Notes under the pieces: model-generated
Told to the model about the DNA's origin: nothing
Databases searched by the model: none
What the model saw: the letters and a program-made list of their open reading frames with translations, nothing else
Translations under genes and position numbers: made by a program
Shown here: in pieces, positions 58,243 to 64,000 of the stretch
Layout of the letters: every line of letters begins with the position of its first letter
Position numbering within the stretch: position 1 is the stretch's first letter
NCBI RefSeq assembly: GCF_024347375.1
Contig: NZ_AP025470.1
Span: 3,472,001 to 3,536,000 of the forward strand
Direction of reading: 5' to 3'
From: Vibrio coralliirubri
Lineage (GTDB): Bacteria; Pseudomonadota; Gammaproteobacteria; Enterobacterales; Vibrionaceae
Length of the DNA: 64,000 nucleotides

Positions 58243-58731
58243 TTAACCTCGTTTAAACTGTAGTCGGTTGACGTCAATAACCCCAGGGTTATCAGAGCGA
58301 TCAATATCCATAAACTCAACCTCAACACCCTGTTTTTCTTTCAGATATGTTAGCCAGTCAACGAACTTATTAAAAGGCAAAGGTTTTACCCACACTTGCA
58401 GCATCTCGCCACGTGGTTGCACACGTATCAGCTCGATATTAAAGCGACGCATAGAAGCTGGCACAGATTGATTCAGAGGTTGACTGGCACTGATGCCACC
58501 ACTGCCTCTTAGCTCAACCACTTCATTGGCTTTATTGGTTACCCAAGCCAGTAGTTGCTTCTCACTTTGAATACGGCTCTGCGCGAGTTCAGCTCGCTGA
58601 CTGAGTGGCTGGATTAGCCCCCAATAAACGACACCGACCACCAATAGAATTGAGCAACCAATAACTAATCGTTGCTCTCTTTGACTTATTGAAGTCCACC
58701 ACGCTTGGAGTGGCTCAATCATATTTCTCAT
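58243..58731 (-). CDS. gspM: Type II secretion protein GspM (EpsM)
   Basis: A 162-residue bitopic protein: short cytoplasmic start (EPLQAWWTSISQREQRL), one membrane helix (about residues 22-40) and a periplasmic ferredoxin-like domain (FNIELIRVQPRGEMLQVWV). It binds GspL in the inner-membrane platform. ATG 58731 is used; ATG 58722 is also possible. Twenty bases after gspL. Confidence 0.92.
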   Translation of the reverse strand: MRNMIEPLQAWWTSISQREQRLVIGCSILLVVGVVYWGLIQPLSQRAELAQSRIQSEKQLLAWVTNKANEVVELRGSGGISASQPLNQSVPASMRRFNIELIRVQPRGEMLQVWVKPLPFNKFVDWLTYLKEKQGVEVEFMDIDRSDNPGVIDVNRLQFKRG

Positions 58732-58751
58732 CACTGATCTCCTTACGCAGG

Positions 58752-59981
58752 TTATTGATGGGGTTTAAGAGTAAAGCTGCCAAATACGGCATCGCCATTA
58801 CGGTTTAATGGACCTTGTTCGACGGTAAATTTCTCTTCGAGCTTCACTCTCGCGCTCTCAAAATGTTGGAAGTCAGAACTTTTCGCCTGAAGTCGAATCT
58901 CAGAACGATTACCATCGTAGCGAATGCTTTCGACTTCAATTGACTTCACCTGACCTAAGGTTTCAGGCAGCAATGCTAACCACCCTAATAAAGAATCACC
59001 ATCGCCTGAGCCGCCATATTTCTTGGCTTCATCGTTCATCTGGCGCTTAAGGTAGCTGACCGTCGGAATACGTTGTTTACCAGGCAGCACAGCTCTAAAG
59101 ATACGCTCACTCTCCATGCGGTAGGCTTGTGCTTGAGCTTCATATTGCTGAACCTTCAACACTTGTTGAGTCACAATCACAGCCACTAGCAAACAAGCAG
59201 CAATCGCCACTTTTTGCCAAACTCGCCAATATTTACTGAATGAAGATTTGGTTTTAAAGGTGCCAGTCAGTAAATTTACGCCGCTTGTGATCGCTTGTTG
59301 GCTCAACAAAGACATCACCAATTCAGCAGGCTTTGCTTGCCAATTCGCACCGCTTTGCTGTTGAACGTCATCGCTCGGCATTGCGGTGTAGCTGAAGATA
59401 GTCGTCGCTTGCTCTTCGTCATCAGCAACAACCCAATCACTTTGCAAAAACATCGGTAACCATGCTTCGCTGATCGATACGGCTTGATAGTTACCTTGGC
59501 GTAAGAGCCAATGCTGGTCGATCTGTAATGCACTGATGCCTTGCTCTTCAAAAGGCACGGCCAGTGTATCTGGCAACACCTTACGGAAGATAATATTGGC
59601 TTCGCGAAACAGGTCTAACGCTTGCTTTAACCATTCACGATCGACACCACACACTGTCGCGTGCGTTGCGTCTTTATCTAAAATAGTCAGGTGTAAGTCT
59701 TCGATATCTTGTGCGACTTCGTCTTCTAATAAAAACGGCAGCATAGAATCGAACTGGCGAGCAGCACCTTTCGGGATCTCAACACGCTTAATTAAGCATT
59801 CATTTCCCGGCAATAAAGCGATGCAGCTGCGCTTTTCAGCGTAAGGCGTTAACTCATCAAGCTGCTCCCAGCTAGAAAGTTCGCCACTTGCTATCACTTC
59901 TTGTTGGCTTGTCGACCAAACTAACCACTGCACAGGGCTTTGTGGTTCGCTACTCAGTCGAACGGTCAGAAACTCGCTCAC
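58752..59981 (-). CDS. gspL: Type II secretion protein GspL (EpsL)
   Basis: A 409-residue inner-membrane protein that recruits the GspE ATPase. Cytoplasmic actin-like half (residues 1-240), one membrane helix ([18 protein letters not shown]) and a periplasmic ferredoxin-like domain. Start GTG 59981 (SEFLTVRLS), with GGAGG 5-6 bases upstream; it overlaps gspK by 32 bases. Confidence 0.94.
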   Translation of the reverse strand: MSEFLTVRLSSEPQSPVQWLVWSTSQQEVIASGELSSWEQLDELTPYAEKRSCIALLPGNECLIKRVEIPKGAARQFDSMLPFLLEDEVAQDIEDLHLTILDKDATHATVCGVDREWLKQALDLFREANIIFRKVLPDTLAVPFEEQGISALQIDQHWLLRQGNYQAVSISEAWLPMFLQSDWVVADDEEQATTIFSYTAMPSDDVQQQSGANWQAKPAELVMSLLSQQAITSGVNLLTGTFKTKSSFSKYWRVWQKVAIAACLLVAVIVTQQVLKVQQYEAQAQAYRMESERIFRAVLPGKQRIPTVSYLKRQMNDEAKKYGGSGDGDSLLGWLALLPETLGQVKSIEVESIRYDGNRSEIRLQAKSSDFQHFESARVKLEEKFTVEQGPLNRNGDAVFGSFTLKPHQ

Positions 59982-60999
59982 TGATTCCTCCAAAACGACG
60001 GCGTACTACCGTCACTGTTTCTCGATTACTACTATAGAAAAGCGTCCGTATACGTACACGTGACTGCTCAACTAATACCTCTGCATCTAGCTCAAAATAG
60101 GCGCTATCTACAGTTAAATATGCTTTCGCCTTTTTACTAACTTCGGCACTCACACCCACAATGGCAGGTTCAGCCATAAACGCATCCACCGTATCCCAGC
60201 CATCGAATGGGCGTTTGTCTATCAGCTGTTTGGCATCCGATTCACTTAAGCCGGGGGCAAACATCGCTTCCAATAACGGCGCCTGCTTTTCCGTGAGTGT
60301 ATTCACGTTCAAACGGAAGTCGTCACTCGGCAGAGCACAAACAAAGGGGCGAACCTTATTCATCACCTCACCCGTGACTTGATAAACCGCTCGTAGCTCG
60401 GACTCATCGGCCATTAAGCCATTCGCTGCCAAATAAGATGGCTTCATCGCCTCATAAGTACTGTCTTCGACACCTGCTGAAGAGGTGGTTCGGGTATCAC
60501 TATCAACAAATTCCCAGCTTGAATGTGCGATAACCTCGGCCTGATAAGGCTCAACATCTTGGTTTTCCAGCAAGGTTTGCCAAACCGTAATTAAATAAGG
60601 TGTTTGGTTACTTGAAGTCGTCGTCACACCAGCCAACGCATTGAGATTAAAACATGCCTGAGCATCAACAATACGGCCTTTAACTTGACCATAATCCAAT
60701 GGGTATACCTGTTCTTCTAACGCCCATGGTTGACTCAAGTTGACGGTATCACTGTCTTTGTAGCTTTGCCTAATGCCGTCTTGCACCAGCGCTTCTACAC
60801 CAATGCTGTACCAGTAAGCCTGTTGGTAATTCAATTGATTGCCAACGCGCTTGAATTGAGTAAACAGGCGTTCCGACATACTGCCAGCGATGGTTGCCAT
60901 GATCGCCAGTAGCATCAGGATAATGATCAGCGCAACACCACGCTGCTTGCGCCCCATAGCAGACCTTGTCAGTGCAAGCTTGTTAGTTCGATGAGTCAT
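59950..60999 (-). CDS. gspK: Type II secretion minor pseudopilin GspK
   Basis: A 349-residue large minor pseudopilin. Prepilin cleavage site QRG^[14 protein letters not shown]; as usual for GspK there is no Glu at +5. The big globular part (residues 60-330) caps the pseudopilus tip with GspI and GspJ. I chose ATG 60999 (AGGGG upstream), overlapping gspJ by 17 bases; the frame opens at 61044. Confidence 0.92.
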   Translation of the reverse strand: MTHRTNKLALTRSAMGRKQRGVALIIILMLLAIMATIAGSMSERLFTQFKRVGNQLNYQQAYWYSIGVEALVQDGIRQSYKDSDTVNLSQPWALEEQVYPLDYGQVKGRIVDAQACFNLNALAGVTTTSSNQTPYLITVWQTLLENQDVEPYQAEVIAHSSWEFVDSDTRTTSSAGVEDSTYEAMKPSYLAANGLMADESELRAVYQVTGEVMNKVRPFVCALPSDDFRLNVNTLTEKQAPLLEAMFAPGLSESDAKQLIDKRPFDGWDTVDAFMAEPAIVGVSAEVSKKAKAYLTVDSAYFELDAEVLVEQSRVRIRTLFYSSNRETVTVVRRRFGGISERVSDRSTE

Positions 61000-61750
61000 T
61001 ATTCCCCTCATTACTACTTGAAGAGTCACTGTTTGAAGAATCATCGGCCTGATCTAGCGTGCCACCTGGGGTGAGATAAATACGCTCTATCTCTCCATAA
61101 TCTTTCAAGGTTAGCTTTAACCTTACCGCTTTCGGTAGCGATTTGTCGGTTTGCCACTCTTTCCCCCAGCGGCTTCCGTCATAAAACTCGAATTCCAAGC
61201 TTTCAACATCATCAAGCAAAGGCGTAATCACACCCTCTTGGCCTGCAGGGGTATCGGGATAACGCCACCACACACGCTCAAGTGTTTCTTCTTTAATGCG
61301 GTAACCCACTTTGGTGACTTCTCCGCGAGGAAACTGCTGCTGTGGGTTATGCCAGCCAAGGCGAGTAAACATGATGCCAACGCTGTCGGAATCCAGTAAA
61401 TACTCTTTAATTAAGATCAGCTTAGATGATGCTTCTTCACCGTTGGTACGAAATTGTCGCACCGCCATCTGGCGAAAATCATTATCTAAAATGACCAAGC
61501 TACGCTGCAGTTGATTTAAACGAGCACTGCGTTCGATTGAAAGCTCGTTGCTGCGCTGAACCTGATTCACTACCTGATAAGCCGCCATACTTAACGTGGC
61601 AAAGATAGCGATCGAGACTAAAACCTCAATTAAGGTAAAGCCTCTCCCTTTCGAAGGTAGACCTTGTTTACGAGGCACACGCTTATTGGCGGACATGCTC
61701 TTACTTAGCGACTTGCTCTTAGCTAACGACACGCTTTTAATTGACCACAT
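60983..61750 (-). CDS. gspJ: Type II secretion minor pseudopilin GspJ
   Basis: About 255 residues. Prepilin motif SKGRG^[14 protein letters not shown] with Glu+5. The chosen ATG 61750 (MWSIKSV) overlaps gspI by 14 bases; ATG 61696 would drop an 18-residue leader holding a repeated [11 protein letters not shown]. The leader before the G-F cleavage site is therefore unusually long. A serine/asparagine-rich tail ([18 protein letters not shown]) ends the protein. Confidence 0.9.
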   Translation of the reverse strand: MWSIKSVSLAKSKSLSKSMSANKRVPRKQGLPSKGRGFTLIEVLVSIAIFATLSMAAYQVVNQVQRSNELSIERSARLNQLQRSLVILDNDFRQMAVRQFRTNGEEASSKLILIKEYLLDSDSVGIMFTRLGWHNPQQQFPRGEVTKVGYRIKEETLERVWWRYPDTPAGQEGVITPLLDDVESLEFEFYDGSRWGKEWQTDKSLPKAVRLKLTLKDYGEIERIYLTPGGTLDQADDSSNSDSSSSNEGNNDSSN

Positions 61751-62132
61751 AACTGCGCACCGTGACCACTGGAGAAGCTTGTTTACTGGTTGCCACACTC
61801 ACATCAAACGCCTTTAATAAATCATCGCTAGTATCGATTGGCGTGACCTTCCAAAACCACTCTCTCTCGGCCAACTCTTGTGTGCCCTGCGCTTTTTTTA
61901 GCTTCTCAGGATGCAACATCACCAAAGCCATTTGATTATCAACGACCATAGCAGCGAAGGTTTTTTCTTCGAGATAACTGAGAGTATTGATGTGCTGCGT
62001 AACAGCACGAATCACGCTGATCGCCGCAGTCGCAAAGATAGCGAGCGCAACCAATACCTCAAGCAGCGTCATTCCTCGAGAACCAAGGGGCATACCACGA
62101 GAACGAGAAGGAGAACGGTTATTCCTCTTCAT
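61737..62132 (-). CDS. gspI: Type II secretion minor pseudopilin GspI
   Basis: A 131-residue minor pseudopilin. Cleavage site LGSRG^MTLLEVLVALAIFA with Glu+5, preceded by an arginine/serine-rich leader (RNNRSPSRSRG). Overlaps gspH by 14 bases. Initiates the tip complex with GspJ and GspK. Confidence 0.9.
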   Translation of the reverse strand: MKRNNRSPSRSRGMPLGSRGMTLLEVLVALAIFATAAISVIRAVTQHINTLSYLEEKTFAAMVVDNQMALVMLHPEKLKKAQGTQELAEREWFWKVTPIDTSDDLLKAFDVSVATSKQASPVVTVRSYVVN

Positions 62133-62712
62133 ATTCTTCTCCCGGCTCTAGTAATCGAATGACACCATTATCCAATACTCGAATACGCCAACCATCTTGT
62201 ATGGTGTCTCCGGTATTTGGATAAAACGACAATACAAATGGCGTCATTTCAGCACTCGACAAGATGTAGATCTGCGGTGGCTTCGGCTTCTTTTCCTCTT
62301 CAAGATCAGCAAACATATCTTCATCAAACAAGCTTCCTGGGTTGAACAACCGATCATCGTCTTCCCATGCGCCACCCCCTAAGGTCAGTGACAAGGCGAG
62401 CTCTTCCGGTAGTTCAGTTAAAGAGGGAATTTTTTCAAAGTCGACTTCTTGCCAGCCTTCAGACTTAAGCGCCATCAGTACATAGGTCGATTTCTTTTCA
62501 TCAACACGAACGCCAAAATCCAAACCACTCAAAATAGCCTCTTCATTGAGTAATTGAACTCGCTGATAAAAGCTTTGAGCGTATTTTTTAGCAACATCTT
62601 TGCTATTGGTAGGAATGGTCGCGATCACCGCGACCGCCGTTACTGACAGTAGTACCAACACCAAGAGAATTTCAATCAAGGTGAAACCTGGCTGTGTTTG
62701 CTTAGTTTTCAC
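62119..62712 (-). CDS. gspH: Type II secretion minor pseudopilin GspH
   Basis: A 197-residue minor pseudopilin. Prepilin motif TQPG^FTLIEILLVLVLLSV with Glu+5; the globular part contains an acidic stretch (LFDEDMFADLEEEKKPK). A 97-base gap separates it from gspG, the only sizeable gap in this part of the operon, and could allow uneven expression of the major pseudopilin. Confidence 0.92.
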   Translation of the reverse strand: MKTKQTQPGFTLIEILLVLVLLSVTAVAVIATIPTNSKDVAKKYAQSFYQRVQLLNEEAILSGLDFGVRVDEKKSTYVLMALKSEGWQEVDFEKIPSLTELPEELALSLTLGGGAWEDDDRLFNPGSLFDEDMFADLEEEKKPKPPQIYILSSAEMTPFVLSFYPNTGDTIQDGWRIRVLDNGVIRLLEPGEEYEEE

Positions 62713-62809
62713 CTTTAGACTCCATCTGTTTATGTCCTAACATCATGTAACGGTATCAAGCCCAATAACTTATCAACCAACAGGAACGAATCAAACAATA
62801 AGCTGAAGC

Positions 62810-63253
62810 TTATTGGAAATCCTGCATGTTCCAGTTGCCGATATCCGCAGCAATACCTTCACCGCCTTCTTGGCCATCAGCACCAAGAGTGAAAATATCG
62901 ATAGTGCCGTTATCACCAGGGCTTAGGTATTGGTACTCGTTACCCCATGGGTCGTTTGGCAGACGCTTGATGTAGCCACCGTCGCGGTAGTTACGAGGCT
63001 CTGGGCTGCTTGGCTTAGAAACCAATGCATCAAGACCTTGGTCCGTTGTTGGGTAAACGCTGTTATCCAGTTTGTACATATCTAGCGCGTTCTCTAGCGC
63101 CACGATATCAGTGATGGCTTTTTGTTGGTCTGCCTTCTCTTTATTACCCAATAGGTTAGGTACAACAAAGCTCGCCAATACGCCAAGGATAACCACAACA
63201 ACCATCACCTCGAGTAGAGTAAAGCCTGATTGTTTCTTCATTTTATTTTTCAT
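62810..63253 (-). CDS. gspG: Type II secretion major pseudopilin GspG
   Basis: A 147-residue major pseudopilin. Cleavage site KKQSG^FTLLEVMVVVVILG with Glu+5, then the calcium-site region PNDPWGNEYQYLSPGDNGTIDIFTLGADG. ATG 63253 has GGAG 7 bases upstream; a TTG at 63265 would add four residues. Confidence 0.96.
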   Translation of the reverse strand: MKNKMKKQSGFTLLEVMVVVVILGVLASFVVPNLLGNKEKADQQKAITDIVALENALDMYKLDNSVYPTTDQGLDALVSKPSSPEPRNYRDGGYIKRLPNDPWGNEYQYLSPGDNGTIDIFTLGADGQEGGEGIAADIGNWNMQDFQ

Positions 63254-63341
63254 TATTTTCTCCAAATTACAGACAGCGAGTTGAAGGTAATAATGTCCTT
63301 CTTCTCGTTAATCCAAAAACTAACGTCTTATAAGCGGTAGG

Positions 63342-64000
63342 TTAGCCGCTCATTAAATTATTCATTTCAAGCATCGGCATCAGAGTCGCCATCACAATGA
63401 ACAGTACTAAGCCTGCCATCAAAGCGATAAGTGCTGGCGTAAAGATACCTAATGCGATATTCACCGTCGATTCAAAGCTTTGGTCTTGGTTGTCCGCCGC
63501 TCTTGTCAGCATTTGTTCCAACTGACCACTCTGCTCACCACTGGCGATCATATGCAGCATCATCGGAGGGAAGAGTTTGGTTTGATCGAGCGCTTTACGC
63601 AGGCTTGCCCCTTCTCTAACACTGTCTGACGCCTGCAGTACTTGTTGCTTCACATGGTGATTCGACATTACATCAACCGCAACCTTCATCCCTTCAAGGA
63701 TAGGAATCGCACTCGAGGTACAGATAGAGAGTGTTCGAGCAAAACGAGAGGTATTAATCCCTTTCGCGATCTTGCCGATCAGTGGAATGCTTAATAGCTT
63801 GCGATCCCAACTCATGCGAACACCCGGCTTTTTCAGCGCGGTCTTAATCAACACAATCACACCGATGAACAACAATAGTAATTGGATGCCCCAATTCTGG
63901 ATAAATTCACTCGATGCTAATAAAAATTGTGTCGATTGAGGAAGTTCTTGGCCCATTTGTATAATCGGTTCAACGATCTTAGGTACCACGGTTGCCAACA
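63342..64000 (-). CDS. gspF: Type II secretion inner-membrane protein GspF, C-terminal part
   Basis: Partial: the frame is open to the right edge, leaving about 218 residues. Two membrane helices are visible (LLLFIGVIVLIKTAL and ALIALMAGLVLFIVMATLMPML), with GspF-type ASGEQSGQLEQML between. It is the polytopic platform protein. gspE, gspD and gspC should precede it outside the window. Confidence 0.93.
   Translation of the reverse strand, partial: LATVVPKIVEPIIQMGQELPQSTQFLLASSEFIQNWGIQLLLLFIGVIVLIKTALKKPGVRMSWDRKLLSIPLIGKIAKGINTSRFARTLSICTSSAIPILEGMKVAVDVMSNHHVKQQVLQASDSVREGASLRKALDQTKLFPPMMLHMIASGEQSGQLEQMLTRAADNQDQSFESTVNIALGIFTPALIALMAGLVLFIVMATLMPMLEMNNLMSG

Overview
The window is chromosomal DNA of a gammaproteobacterium, almost certainly a Vibrio. 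The reasons are the gene order (hldD/waa cluster - mutM - rpmBG - radC - coaBC - slmA - lpxL - pyrE - rph - yicC, and gmk - rpoZ - spoT - recG - envZ/ompR - greB - tex - bioH - comF - nfuA - nudE - cysQ - gsp), the Vibrio-type protein sequences, and several small repeat families of the kind that litter Vibrio intergenic regions. Species was not determined; the content would suit the Splendidus clade.

Layout. 1-5603 (minus strand): the promoter-proximal end of an AT-rich surface-polysaccharide operon that makes and activates a sialic-acid-like nonulosonic acid (neuA, neuB, neuC), followed by a pyruvyltransferase-family protein, a Wzx-type flippase and a truncated gene at the window edge. Its leader carries an ops/JUMPstart element (RfaH target) and a strong Fur-box match. 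6197-10904: yibN-secB, gpsA, cysE, envC. 11146-13085 (minus): a TetR regulator and ugd. 13238-26895: the LPS inner-core/lipid A cluster (hldD, late acyltransferase, waaF, O-antigen ligase, waaA, several glycosyltransferases, an opsX-like heptosyltransferase I, coaD inside the operon, a GT90 enzyme), interrupted by an opposite-strand pair of kinase-fold genes (YrbL family and kdkA). 26921-42251: housekeeping genes (mutM, rpmGB, radC, coaBC, slmA, lpxL, pyrE, rph, yicC, a cold-shock gene, psiE, an NCS2 purine permease, gmk, rpoZ, spoT). 42321-43572: an intact IS3-family element. 43882-57360: recG, envZ-ompR, greB, a CsrB-family sRNA, tex, bioH, comF, nfuA, nudE, cysQ. 57462-64000 (minus): the distal part of the type II secretion operon, gspF to gspN; gspC, D and E should lie beyond the right edge.

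Non-coding content is unusually rich. There is a minus-strand CsrB-type RNA (about 16 GGA motifs) with an upstream UvrY/VarA box, and a purine riboswitch before the NCS2 permease. There is a 43-bp-period repeat family, usually in head-to-head arms, between gpsA/cysE, cysE/envC, envC/tetR and spoT/recG; the IS sits between the two arms at the last site. There are also a REP pair, and three MITE-like palindromic elements of which two have different termini but share an internal about 52-bp core. No tRNA, rRNA, CRISPR array or prophage was seen.

The genes mostly serve the cell envelope: sugars are made (neuBCA, ugd, hldD), built onto lipid A-core (waaA, kdkA, waaF, opsX-like, other glycosyltransferases), acylated (LpxL-family enzymes) and ligated or exported (waaL-like, Wzx), with secretion of exoproteins by the gsp machine. 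All functions are read from sequence and recalled family knowledge; no search was run.
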